Source of the DNA: Chengkuizengella sediminis | GTDB lineage: Bacteria > Bacillota > Bacilli > Paenibacillales > KCTC-33759 | Length of the DNA stretch: 64,000 nucleotides | Reading direction: 5' to 3' | Assembly (NCBI RefSeq): GCF_010078385.1 | Contig: NZ_SIJC01000003.1 | Location: 62,001 to 126,000, forward strand | Notes under the pieces: generated by a model | Told to the model about the DNA's origin: nothing | Databases searched by the model: none | Seen by the model: only the letters and a program-made list of their open reading frames with translations | Program-made: the position numbers and the translations under genes | Shown: positions 37,448 through 47,247 of the stretch, piece by piece | How the letters are laid out: each line of letters starts with the position of its first letter | Numbering within the stretch: the stretch's first letter is position 1

Positions 37448-40285
37448 TTACCTCTCTTCAACTATGATAGAACTAACTGTATCATTTCCAATGGTATTGT
37501 CCCCAAGGCTTGCATCGTAACCAGTAAACTCTTCACTTGTTCCTCTAAAATTAGTATCTCTGAACAATATTGCTTTCATATCCACAACAAATATTGAACT
37601 TAATGTATTATCTTGAAACCCTACTGCGTCTATTGTCGTATATTCTCCGGGTGATGTTATTTTATCGTATCCCCCATTTATGTCATAGTTATTATCTTTG
37701 AATAAATAAACACCTTTTCCAACTATTTTAAATGATGAAACTTTATTATCTCCTACGTTTCCTGAACTTCCAAGGTTATTATCTTTATGTCGAACTGCTT
37801 GTACCTTACCTTCATAATTCATATGTTCATATAGAGCCACACCACGGCTTCCTATAGTTAACACGGATGACAATCGATCATTAGACATTCCACAATTCCC
37901 AACATAACCACAACCTAAGTTATTATCGACCCTTACATAATCTCCTCTAAAATCAAAATCATTAAAGAAATAGACACCTACACCTTTGAACATTCTAGCT
38001 GTTGAAGTTTTATTATCCATATCATGATTCACTAGATTAGGATCTCCATAATCCTCTTTAATTACAGCCAATTTTCCATTATAGTCATAATGTTCATATA
38101 CAACTAATGCATATGGACCAATCACTTTCACTGATGATAAATCATCATTGGCAATACCATCAGGCGTCGAAATATCCGGATTAAATGTAAAATTTCTTAC
38201 TCCCCCATCCACACTATGGTCCCTAAACGTCATCACACCGCCATAATCTGATCCAGAAAAGAAATAGACGCCATCTTTCTGTTCTCCTACTTTTATGGAA
38301 GACACGATATCCTGTCTTATAAGAGTATCCTGATCTAGATCACGAATATTAGCAAAACCGTCCTCCGTAAAAATCGTTTGGGCATACCCTCCAAAGTTTA
38401 AGTCTGGGAATAAACTAACATATATATTTCCTTGAACTAACATTGAAGATAAATCGTTTTCAAAATTGTAGGTATTATCGTTTAAATTTATTTCTTGCCC
38501 CTTACTTACTGTAATACAATCCCCATTAAACCCAGTATTTGAAAATAAAAATGCTGTTTCTGTGACTGTAAAATGATTAGCCATTGTAGAAGTTGGTGAT
38601 TGAATTAATCTACCATTATAAAGTACTTCTTTCACAATATAAAAATCTTCATTGCTATTTTCTACTAATATATCATACAGTTCAGGAGATATGTTTACAG
38701 AAGCATCTGTCCCTTCAAACACACCTACATCTATCCCACCCCTAGCTGGATCTCCTATATATATTCTATAATATGTTCTTTCCCCTGCAGGAATTTGATC
38801 ATCTTCCCAAGCAAATGGAATGGAACAGCCAAGGACCAGACTACCAAAATTTCCAGATGTTAATGCTACCTCTTCTACAACTGTATTACTAGGAAGTGAA
38901 ACTGTTTTAAAAAGGGTTCTGGAATCGAAGAAAAAATCCTCTCGAAACGATTTGACCCAATACACATTCGATTTTTCAGGCTCTACTTCCGCGTCAATCC
39001 AACTCGTTCTTGATGGATCAAAAATAATGCCATCAATACTATCATTTTTATAAACGATGAAACCTTCCACATCTGGGTCCGTCACTGAATCCCAAGAAAG
39101 CGTTGTCATTAAATTTTGAAAATCTGAATTAGCTACTAAATTTTGAGGTACTTCTAGTGATGCATCTACTTGATATATAGGTACCTCCATCGTAGCGTAT
39201 GTTTGATTCACCATTTTTACAATATAAGAGTTCATATCAGGTCTAAGTCCGTAATCATCTAAATTTTCAAAAGCATCACCAAGTTGGCTGTAATTATGTG
39301 CATCTGAATAATTTACTTTTGTTTGTGTGACTAAATTATAAACAGCCCACTTGTATGGATTTGCTCCAGCAATTGTTCCAAAATCCACTGTGAAAGTCTC
39401 TGTTGTAGATGCTTGTACTGTTCTAGTAAATGCATATGAACTTGTATCAGAAAAATTATAACTTAGATTAACACCTGCCGACCATCCAACACCCAATGGT
39501 TGATTCTGATATTCAAAAGAAGTTTCTACTCCAAATCCATGGGTAAGGGTTGCTACTTCTTGCTGTGACTCTGTTAAACCATATGATCTTTGGAAACTTA
39601 CATGTGACGGTCCCCCCGTTTTTGCATTTCCATATTGAGCCAACTCCCACCATTCTTCAACGTCTAACGTTAGGCCCTGAGCAAAGTATGAATGTTTATT
39701 TAGTAAAAGTGTAATTTCCCCTGGTGTTCCCAATGGGAAAATAGAGTTTAATAGTCCTGTGTCTGGGCTGTAAATAGCTACAAACGTATCAATACCAGGA
39801 TCATAATCATTTAATGCTTGATTTAGAATGCTTATATGCTGTCCTGAGAGTTCTTCGTAATAATCAGCATTATAGTAATGATCATTAAAACCAGGATCTA
39901 CAATAAAATTAATAGGGATATAATCAACTGGGTCTATTCCTTGAAAAGTGGTTCTATTTTCGTAAGTATCAAATTGAAATGCCTCATTTTCTTCAAGGGC
40001 TGGTACGACAAGATCAGGTTCTACGTAACCGCTACTACTTGCACTATTCAAATCTTTAGTACTAGATTCTAAATCTTTAGTAGATTTTAAATCTTTTTTA
40101 TTCATAGTTTCTATTACTACTGTTTCTTCAGGAAAATACACCTGATGTGTACCACGGTCTATCATTACATAACCTTCTTCTGCGTTTACCTCTGTAGGAG
40201 TAAATATGTTCATTGTGATCAAAAGGAATAAAGACACCACACAAATCATTAAACTAGATAAAGTATTTGTTCTGAACACCAACAT
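37448..40285 (-). CDS. Secreted pore-former-like/beta-gamma-crystallin protein
   Basis: 945 residues, GGGGAGGAATTCATA before the ATG, signal peptide ending VNA (about residue 34). A short low-complexity stretch of LKSTKD/LESSTKD units follows. Then the shared N-terminal domain (LLLNKHSYFAQGLTLDVEEWW; FTVDFGTIAGANPYKWAVYNLVTQTKVNY), FN3-like domain about 385-468, LVLGCSIPFAW sandwich, and eight crystallin motifs from about 577 (ENDLSS, NDLSS, NDRLSS, DNKVSS, DNTLSS, NDTVSS). Secreted, probably calcium-binding; role unknown. Confidence 0.85.
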   Translation of the reverse strand: MLVFRTNTLSSLMICVVSLFLLITMNIFTPTEVNAEEGYVMIDRGTHQVYFPEETVVIETMNKKDLKSTKDLESSTKDLNSASSSGYVEPDLVVPALEENEAFQFDTYENRTTFQGIDPVDYIPINFIVDPGFNDHYYNADYYEELSGQHISILNQALNDYDPGIDTFVAIYSPDTGLLNSIFPLGTPGEITLLLNKHSYFAQGLTLDVEEWWELAQYGNAKTGGPSHVSFQRSYGLTESQQEVATLTHGFGVETSFEYQNQPLGVGWSAGVNLSYNFSDTSSYAFTRTVQASTTETFTVDFGTIAGANPYKWAVYNLVTQTKVNYSDAHNYSQLGDAFENLDDYGLRPDMNSYIVKMVNQTYATMEVPIYQVDASLEVPQNLVANSDFQNLMTTLSWDSVTDPDVEGFIVYKNDSIDGIIFDPSRTSWIDAEVEPEKSNVYWVKSFREDFFFDSRTLFKTVSLPSNTVVEEVALTSGNFGSLVLGCSIPFAWEDDQIPAGERTYYRIYIGDPARGGIDVGVFEGTDASVNISPELYDILVENSNEDFYIVKEVLYNGRLIQSPTSTMANHFTVTETAFLFSNTGFNGDCITVSKGQEINLNDNTYNFENDLSSMLVQGNIYVSLFPDLNFGGYAQTIFTEDGFANIRDLDQDTLIRQDIVSSIKVGEQKDGVYFFSGSDYGGVMTFRDHSVDGGVRNFTFNPDISTPDGIANDDLSSVKVIGPYALVVYEHYDYNGKLAVIKEDYGDPNLVNHDMDNKTSTARMFKGVGVYFFNDFDFRGDYVRVDNNLGCGYVGNCGMSNDRLSSVLTIGSRGVALYEHMNYEGKVQAVRHKDNNLGSSGNVGDNKVSSFKIVGKGVYLFKDNNYDINGGYDKITSPGEYTTIDAVGFQDNTLSSIFVVDMKAILFRDTNFRGTSEEFTGYDASLGDNTIGNDTVSSIIVEER

Positions 40286-40465
40286 TATGAATTCCTCCCC
40301 ATGATTTAAATTTGATTTAATTGAACACTATTCTTCTCTAAGAATGCCCCTCCTTACATTTAAATTAAAGAACTTCATAATTCAAATTGAAACAAACATA
40401 TTATATTAGTACCATCATTCCCCCCCTTTATTTAATAGAATAAATGAATAGAAAGTCCAATTCTA

Positions 40466-40510
40466 GTTGGTTATAACTAACATCATACAGTCTTTTGTAT
40501 AATTATTCAA
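40466..40510 (-). promoter_or_regulatory. Promoter with overlapping palindrome, 945-residue gene
   Basis: -35 TTGAAT (40505-40510), 17 bp, -10 TATGAT (40482-40487), palindrome GTTGGTTATAACTAAC (40466-40481). Leader about 190 bases. Confidence 0.75.
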
Positions 40511-40600
40511 CTACTTTTTTTGAATTTTCAGAAAATTTTATGTATTTTCAAATTTATTTTCATTATTGATTTTACTATGTACAGAATCTCTAAATATAAA

Positions 40601-40653
40601 GAGGAGCAGCCCTAGTGAATAAATCTATCATTTCACTAGTAAAACTGCTCCTC
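40601..40653 (-). terminator. Family terminator hairpin T4
   Basis: GAGGAGCAG/CTGCTCCTC outer stem plus CTAGTGAA/TTCACTAG inner stem; minus-strand tail CTTTATATTTA. Confidence 0.8.
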
Positions 40654-40668
40654 ATATTGTTTCTTATA

Positions 40669-43548
40669 TTAAAATTCTCTGATCTTGACAGAACTAACCG
40701 TGTCATTTCCAATTGGATTATCAGCCAAATTTGAATCGTGGTTGTAAAATACTTCACTTGTACCTCTAAATAAAGGATCACGATATAATGTTACTTCATA
40801 ACGACCAACAATAAAGATTGAACTAAATGTATTATCTGTTACCCAGCTTGCCATATTTTCTACAAATCTATATTCTGCTGAAGCCCTTGCCACAAAATCT
40901 CCAGCTATTGGTATATAATTACCTTGAACTCCAAAATAAACACCTTTTCCGAATACTCTAAATGACGAAGCTTTATTATTCCCTACTACAGCCAACCATT
41001 TGTCCCAATGTTTAACTTCTTGAACTTTACCTTGAAAATTAGGGTGTTCATACAGTGCAAGACCATAATCACCTATAATGAGCACTTGCGAGACTTTATC
41101 ACCAAGTATTGGATTTCCTTTTATTCCGTTTTCATATAAATCTATCGCACGGCAATCATTCATATAATAACAAGTCATCTCACGATAAACTTGCCAATTT
41201 CCATGTGCATAATTTTCCTCAAATAACCAGACACCTTCACCTTTGAACACACTGACTGATGAAACTTTATTATCCCAGTTAACATTTTGTAAATTAGTTT
41301 CACCACTATCCTCTTTAATAATGTACGAATCTCCTGTATGATTGTTAGTGTCATATAAAATTGCTGCATAGTCTCCAATCACTTTCACAGATGATAAATT
41401 GTTTTCTGTACCAACCATAGTATTAGCCCCATAATGATTTACTCCAGGATTAATTCGTAGAAAGCCGTTGTCACCTGAAAAGTCCGGTCCTAGAAAGAAA
41501 TGGATACCATCTCGTTGTTCTTCAACGATAATGGAAGATGCAATATTCGCTCCTATAATCTTATCATCAAAGTCACGAACATATCCAAAACCGTTCTCTG
41601 TGAAAAACGTTTGATCTTGTTCAGACCCAAATAATCCTATTCTTGCCATTAGTTTAACTATTATATCTCCTTGCATCAACATGGAGGACAACTGGTTATC
41701 AAAATTAATATCGCCTAAATTCTCTGTTGTCTGACTTACTGTCACACATTTCCCATTGAATCCTGCTTTAGAAAACAAAAAGGCAGTTTCTGTCACTGTA
41801 AAATGGTTAGGTATTTTAGTAGCTGACGATTGAATTAATTGATTATTATAAAGTACTTCTTTCACAATATAAAAATCTTGATTATTGTTTTCTTTTAATA
41901 AGTCATATAATTCAGGAGATAGATTTACAGAAGCATCTTTCCCTTCGAATTTACCCACTTCTTTCCCGCCACTAGCCGGGTTTCCAATATATATGACGTA
42001 ATACGTTCTTTCTCCAGCTGGAATTTGATTATCATTCCATGCAAATGGGATGGAACAACCAATGACTAACTCTCTTAATTCTGCTGCATTTAATTTCACC
42101 TTTTCAGTCACAGTATTACTAGGTGGTGAAATCTGTCTATAGAAAGATTTAGTGCTAGTATATTCATTATTGCTAAAAGATCTGAGCCAATACGTATTGG
42201 CTTTTCCAGGCTCTACATTCAGGTCGGTCCAATTCGTTCTTTTTGGGTCAGTGATCGTTCCAGCAAGATAACCATTTTTATAAACAAAGTAACCTGCCAC
42301 CTTCCCATTATTTACTCCATTATCTTGTGCTATATTCTCATCGGACACTGAATTCCAAGTAAGTTCTATCGTTAAGTTTTTAAAATCTTGAGCAGCTGTT
42401 AAATTTTGAGGCACTTCTAGGTTTGGATCTACTTCATAAACAGGGACTTCGACAACAGAGTAAACACTATTCTTAATTTCAGTCATATAAGAGCTCATAT
42501 CAGGTGTAAGTCCGTAATTGTCGATATTGTTAAATGCATCATCTAATTCACTGAAATGGGATGCATTTGAATAATTCACTTTTGTTCGTGTCACTAAATC
42601 ATATACAGCCCACTTGTATTGAGTGCCTGGAAATTTGGTTCCAAAATGTGCAGTGAATACATCTTTTTGAGACGAATGGTATGTTCTAGTAAATGAATTT
42701 GTGTTTGAGTTAGTATAATTATAACTAAATGTAAAACCCACACTCCAATTGATTTCAGCTATTCCAACTTTTACTTTCCCTCCATTTTGAGTATTAATGT
42801 CTACTCCGGTTCCATGTGTGATAGTCACTGAATTCTGCCTTGAATCTTCTACTCCAAAAGTTCTTTCAATCGTTTTCGATATCGGAACTCCGTCTGAATT
42901 CCCATAATTATTTACACCTCTTGCCCACCATTCTTCAAGATCTATCGTAAGATTCTGAGCAAAATATGAATGTTTATTTAATAAAAGGGTAATTTTGTTC
43001 GATGCATTCATTGGGAAGTAATTGGTCACTGATTCTGTTACTGGATCATAAACACCTATAAACGTATCCACATTAGGATCCTTATCATTTAATGCATCAT
43101 TCAAAACGCTTAACAACATATCATTATTAGGGAAATATTTACGATCTACAATGAAATTAACAGGTATATACGTCTCTGGCTCTATTCCACGAAAAGAAGT
43201 TCTATTTTCATAAGTGTCAATTGGCATTGGATCATTTGCTTTAAGAGCTGGAATTACAAGATCAGGTTCTACATAAACACTATTACTACTCCCACCTTCA
43301 ACATTATTGTTTAAATTCATAGATTTTAGATTTGTAGAATTCAAATTAAAAGATTTTAGATTAGATTCTATTTTTATTGTTTCCTCAGGATAATACACTT
43401 GATGAGTACTCCGATCGAACATGATATAACCTTCTCGTTCTTGTGCGTTTACGTCTGTAGCAGAGAATACACTCATTGAAATTAAAATGGTAAAAAACAT
43501 TACCCAAATCATAAAACCAGTTAAAGAATTCTTTATGAACTCTATCAT
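40669..43548 (-). CDS. Secreted pore-former-like/beta-gamma-crystallin protein
   Basis: 959 residues, GGAGGAAATGTGA before the ATG. Signal peptide ends VNA; N-terminal repeats NLKSFNLNSTNLKSMNL. The N-terminal domain reads VTITHGTGVDINTQNGG, then WSVGFTFSYNYTNSNTNSF and FTRTYHSSQKDVFTAHFG: alternating Ser/Thr-rich strands of the sort that line aerolysin-type barrels. FN3-like domain about 379-479, LVIGCSIPFAW sandwich, eight crystallin motifs from about 589. Its first 580 residues are nearly the same as those of the 977-residue neighbour, so these two arose by a recent duplication; the crystallin halves differ more. Confidence 0.85.
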   Translation of the reverse strand: MIEFIKNSLTGFMIWVMFFTILISMSVFSATDVNAQEREGYIMFDRSTHQVYYPEETIKIESNLKSFNLNSTNLKSMNLNNNVEGGSSNSVYVEPDLVIPALKANDPMPIDTYENRTSFRGIEPETYIPVNFIVDRKYFPNNDMLLSVLNDALNDKDPNVDTFIGVYDPVTESVTNYFPMNASNKITLLLNKHSYFAQNLTIDLEEWWARGVNNYGNSDGVPISKTIERTFGVEDSRQNSVTITHGTGVDINTQNGGKVKVGIAEINWSVGFTFSYNYTNSNTNSFTRTYHSSQKDVFTAHFGTKFPGTQYKWAVYDLVTRTKVNYSNASHFSELDDAFNNIDNYGLTPDMSSYMTEIKNSVYSVVEVPVYEVDPNLEVPQNLTAAQDFKNLTIELTWNSVSDENIAQDNGVNNGKVAGYFVYKNGYLAGTITDPKRTNWTDLNVEPGKANTYWLRSFSNNEYTSTKSFYRQISPPSNTVTEKVKLNAAELRELVIGCSIPFAWNDNQIPAGERTYYVIYIGNPASGGKEVGKFEGKDASVNLSPELYDLLKENNNQDFYIVKEVLYNNQLIQSSATKIPNHFTVTETAFLFSKAGFNGKCVTVSQTTENLGDINFDNQLSSMLMQGDIIVKLMARIGLFGSEQDQTFFTENGFGYVRDFDDKIIGANIASSIIVEEQRDGIHFFLGPDFSGDNGFLRINPGVNHYGANTMVGTENNLSSVKVIGDYAAILYDTNNHTGDSYIIKEDSGETNLQNVNWDNKVSSVSVFKGEGVWLFEENYAHGNWQVYREMTCYYMNDCRAIDLYENGIKGNPILGDKVSQVLIIGDYGLALYEHPNFQGKVQEVKHWDKWLAVVGNNKASSFRVFGKGVYFGVQGNYIPIAGDFVARASAEYRFVENMASWVTDNTFSSIFIVGRYEVTLYRDPLFRGTSEVFYNHDSNLADNPIGNDTVSSVKIREF

Positions 43549-43724
43549 TCACATTTCCTCCCCTATCCTTCATTTTAAATTATTAAGCTAATTAATCCCT
43601 CCTATCTATGAAAACCCTTACATTTTTTTATAACTACTACACTTTAATTTTGATATACTGGTTTTTTTATGTTTGATTTAATAGACTAGACTAAGGGAAA
43701 TATGTATAAATATCTCATATTGTG

Positions 43725-43769
43725 GTTTGTTATAACTAACATATTACGACATTCTGTTTAATTATTCAA
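43725..43769 (-). promoter_or_regulatory. Promoter with overlapping palindrome, 959-residue gene
   Basis: -35 TTGAAT (43764-43769), 17 bp, -10 TAATAT (43741-43746), palindrome GTTTGTTATAACTAAC (43725-43740). Conserved leader box at 43610-43625. Confidence 0.75.
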
Positions 43770-43808
43770 CATAATATTCATACTTTTTTGAAATTTCTGT
43801 AAAAACAA

Positions 43809-43862
43809 TGAGGAGCAGTCCTAGTGAATGAATATAACATTTCACTAGTTGGAGCTGCTCCT
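43809..43862 (-). terminator. Family terminator hairpin T5
   Basis: GAGGAGCAG/CTGCTCCTC with inner TAGTGAA/TTCACTA; tail CATTGTTTTT on the minus strand. Confidence 0.8.
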
Positions 43863-43873
43863 CTATTTCTATT

Positions 43874-46801
43874 TTAATATTCTTCAATTTTTAAGGAACT
43901 GACGGTATCATTCCCTATGGGATCACTCCTAAAATCACCAAGCCAGCCATAAATCACTTTACTTTCTCCTTTATAAACGGGATCTCTATATAAGGTTACT
44001 TTATAATTACCAACAACAAACATTGAACTTAGTGAATTATCTGTAAGTCCTATCTTTTCTACAAAACTATAATTTCCCGGGTCTTTTACTATAACTGATG
44101 ATCCAGGTCTAAAATTAAGTTCTTGCCCTAAATAGACACCTTTTGGGAATACTCTAAATGATGACATTAGATTATCTCCTACATCTCCACTACTTCCTGA
44201 ATATTGATCAAAGTTTGTCACTGCTTGCACTCTTCCTATATAATCTGGGTGTTCATACAATGCAACACCGTAGTCACCAATCACTAACACAGAGGATAAA
44301 GTATCACCAGGAAATCCACATTCATTAGAACTATGTCGACAATTATAAGGGGTATTAGCATCAACTGGTAGGAAACGTTTATAATTCCCTCTATACGTTT
44401 GGACATCGAATAGCCATACACCTTCACCATGAAATACACTTATTGATGAAGCTTTATTATCTATATTACTATTTAAATTTGGACCACCATAATCCTCTTT
44501 AACTAAAGCATATGCTCCTGACCAGTTATAATTCTCATACAGAGCTACTGCATATGGACCCACAACTTTTACTGATGATATAGAATCATCTTTTTTAAAA
44601 TAAGCGTCTCCTCTTTGATAACCCATCCAATCGTTTGCTTGATGACCACCTGAATCTCTAGCAAATTGCTCATCGTTATATAAATCAAAAGATCCACTAA
44701 AATCTGGTCCATCAAACATATAGGCGCCATGCCATTTTTCACGTACTTTTATAGAAGAGACAGTATTCGATCCAATAATCATTTCGTCAAAGTCACGAAT
44801 ATGAGCATAACCGCCCTCATCGGTGAAAAACGCCTGAGAATAACCTCCATAGTTTGCTTGTGGGAATAGGACAAGCCATATATTACCTTGTACTAACATC
44901 GATGACAACTTGTTATCAAAGTCATAGCCTGTTTGAGATAAATTTACGGATTGATCCTTACTTACTGTGACACAATCCCCATTGAATCCTGCTTTAGAAA
45001 ACAGAAATGCTGTTTCTGTCACTGTAAAATGGTTAGGAATTTTAGTAGCTGATGATTGAATTAATTGATTATTATAAAGTACTTCTTTCACAATATAAAA
45101 TTCTTGATTGCTGTTCTCTTTTAATAAGTCATATAACTCAGGAGAGATATTTACAGAAGCATCTTTCCCTTCGAATTTACCCACTTCTTTCCCGCCACTA
45201 GCCGGGTTTCCAATATATATGGCATAATATGTTCTTTCTCCAGCTGGAATTTGATCATCAGCCCAATCAAATGGAATCGAACATCCTATGACCATACTTT
45301 TAAATTGTGCCCCATTTAGTTTCACCGTTTCACTTACTGTATTACTAGGAGGTGAAATCTGTCTGTAGAAATATCTAGTAATCGTGTATTCATTATTGCT
45401 AAAAGATCTAAGCCAATACGTATTGGCTTTTCCAGGTTCTACATTCAGGTCGGTCCAACTCGTTCTTGTTGGATCAAAAATGGTCCCAGCAAGATGACCA
45501 TTTTTATAAACAAAGTAACCTGCTACCTTCCCGTTGTTTTCTTTAGGATCAACTCCAGCCTCCGCCACACTATCCTCCGATACGGCATCCCAATTCAGGG
45601 TGATCGTTAAGTTTTTAAAATCTTGAGCAGCTGTTAAATTTTGAGGCATTTCTAAGCTTGGATCTACTTCATAAACAGGAACTTCGACAACAGAGTACAC
45701 GCTATTCTTAATTTCAGTCATATAAGAGCTCATATCAGGTGTAAGTCCGTAATTGTCGATATTGTTAAATGCATCATCTAATTCGCTAAAATGATCTGCA
45801 TTTGAATAATTCACTTTTGTTCGCGTCACTAAATCATACACTGCCCACTTGTATTGAGTGCCTGGAAATTTAGTTCCAAAATGTGCAGTGAATACATCTT
45901 TTTGAGACGAATGATATGTTCTAGTAAATGAATTTATGTTTGAGTTAGTATAATTGTAACTGAATGTAAAACCCACACTCCAATTGATCTCAGCTATCCC
46001 AACTTTTACTTTCCCTCCATTTTGAGTATTAATGTCTACTCCGGTTCCATGTGTGATAGTCACTGAATTCTGCCTTGAATCTTCTACTCCAAAAGTTCTT
46101 TCAATCGTTTTCGATATCGGGACCCCATCTGAATTCCCATAATTATTAGCACCTCTTGCCCACCATTCTTCAAGATCTAACGTAAGATTCTGAGCAAAGT
46201 ATGAATGTTTATTCAATAAAAGGGTAATTTTGTTCGTTGCTTGCATTGGGAAGTAATTGGTCACTGATTCTGTTACTGGATCATAAACACCTATAAACGT
46301 ATCCACATTAGGATCCTTATCATTTAATGCATCATTCAAAACGCTTAACATCATATCATTATTTGGAAAATATTTACTATCTATAATGAAATTAACGGGT
46401 ATATACGTCTCTGGTTCTATTCCACGAAAAGAAGTTCTATTTTCATAAGTGTCAATTGGCATTGGATCATTTGCTTTAAGAGCTGGAATTACAAGATCAG
46501 GTTCTACGTAAACACTATTACTATTCCCACTCTCAACATTGTTATCTAAATTGGTAGATTTTAGATTTGTAGACTTCAGATCTATAGATTTCAAATTAGG
46601 AGATTTCAGATTAGATTCTATATCTATTGTTTCTTCAGGATAATATACCTGATAGGTACCTCGATCGAACATGATATAACCTTCTCGTTCTTGTGCGTTT
46701 ACCTCTGTAGCAGCGGATACATTCATTGTGAGCAAAAAGATAAAAAACATTACACAAATCATAAAACTAGACAACATATTTTTTCTGAACAACACTACCA
46801 T
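43874..46801 (-). CDS. Secreted pore-former-like/beta-gamma-crystallin protein
   Basis: 975 residues from ATG 46801; an ATG two codons earlier is too close to the site GGGGAGG. Signal peptide ends VNA; then five imperfect LKSTN-type units. Shared N-terminal domain, FN3-like domain about 387-494 with an insertion (SEDSVAEAGVDPKENNG), MVIGCSIPFDW sandwich and eight crystallin motifs from about 597 to the end (DNKLSS, DDSISS, DNKASS, DNLMSS, DNSLSS, NDTVSS). First gene of the tandem array in the direction of transcription, promoter at 47003-47047. Confidence 0.85.
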   Translation of the reverse strand: MVVLFRKNMLSSFMICVMFFIFLLTMNVSAATEVNAQEREGYIMFDRGTYQVYYPEETIDIESNLKSPNLKSIDLKSTNLKSTNLDNNVESGNSNSVYVEPDLVIPALKANDPMPIDTYENRTSFRGIEPETYIPVNFIIDSKYFPNNDMMLSVLNDALNDKDPNVDTFIGVYDPVTESVTNYFPMQATNKITLLLNKHSYFAQNLTLDLEEWWARGANNYGNSDGVPISKTIERTFGVEDSRQNSVTITHGTGVDINTQNGGKVKVGIAEINWSVGFTFSYNYTNSNINSFTRTYHSSQKDVFTAHFGTKFPGTQYKWAVYDLVTRTKVNYSNADHFSELDDAFNNIDNYGLTPDMSSYMTEIKNSVYSVVEVPVYEVDPSLEMPQNLTAAQDFKNLTITLNWDAVSEDSVAEAGVDPKENNGKVAGYFVYKNGHLAGTIFDPTRTSWTDLNVEPGKANTYWLRSFSNNEYTITRYFYRQISPPSNTVSETVKLNGAQFKSMVIGCSIPFDWADDQIPAGERTYYAIYIGNPASGGKEVGKFEGKDASVNISPELYDLLKENSNQEFYIVKEVLYNNQLIQSSATKIPNHFTVTETAFLFSKAGFNGDCVTVSKDQSVNLSQTGYDFDNKLSSMLVQGNIWLVLFPQANYGGYSQAFFTDEGGYAHIRDFDEMIIGSNTVSSIKVREKWHGAYMFDGPDFSGSFDLYNDEQFARDSGGHQANDWMGYQRGDAYFKKDDSISSVKVVGPYAVALYENYNWSGAYALVKEDYGGPNLNSNIDNKASSISVFHGEGVWLFDVQTYRGNYKRFLPVDANTPYNCRHSSNECGFPGDTLSSVLVIGDYGVALYEHPDYIGRVQAVTNFDQYSGSSGDVGDNLMSSFRVFPKGVYLGQELNFRPGSSVIVKDPGNYSFVEKIGLTDNSLSSMFVVGNYKVTLYRDPVYKGESKVIYGWLGDFRSDPIGNDTVSSLKIEEY

Positions 46802-47002
46802 ACACATTTCCTCCCCATAATTTAGTTTAACTTGATTTCATTTTGATTAAATTAGTCCCCCCTCTATGAAAGCCCTTACAATTTTTCAGATAAAAGACAT
46901 TATCAAACCGATAAAACAATCAAACTAGTATTACGCTGGTATGATTCCCCTTATGTACTTTAAAAAATAGAACTACAGAAGCGACTGACTGCATTTGTAA
47001 TA

Positions 47003-47047
47003 GTTCGTTATAACTAACATAATACGTCATATTATATAATCATTCAA
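47003..47047 (-). promoter_or_regulatory. Promoter with overlapping palindrome, 977-residue-frame gene
   Basis: -35 TTGAAT (47042-47047), 17 bp, -10 TATTAT (47019-47024), palindrome GTTCGTTATAACTAAC (47003-47018). Leader about 205 bases with conserved box at 46868-46883. Confidence 0.75.
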
Positions 47048-47247
47048 CATAATAATCTGAATTTTTTAAAATTTTTAGAAAAATAAACTAATTTTATCCT
47101 TATATTATGGCGTTCGTTGTCGCATATTCTCCATCCGGGTGTGCAAGAGTACATTTTTGGATCTTAGGTACATGCATCCAGTCAAAATATCTTTTTACCG
47201 AATACAATATCTTGTAAACAAATACAATTAAGAAAGAGGTGATCCTT

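Noticed and set aside
28584..43862. T-box or riboswitch in the conserved GAGGAGCAG hairpins
   Set aside because: They lie after stop codons, not in leaders, and lack any known aptamer features; terminators explain them.
37240..47018. GTTnGTTATAACTAAC as a LexA, CcpA or CodY site
   Set aside because: The sequence does not match the consensus of any of these regulators; the regulator is left unnamed.
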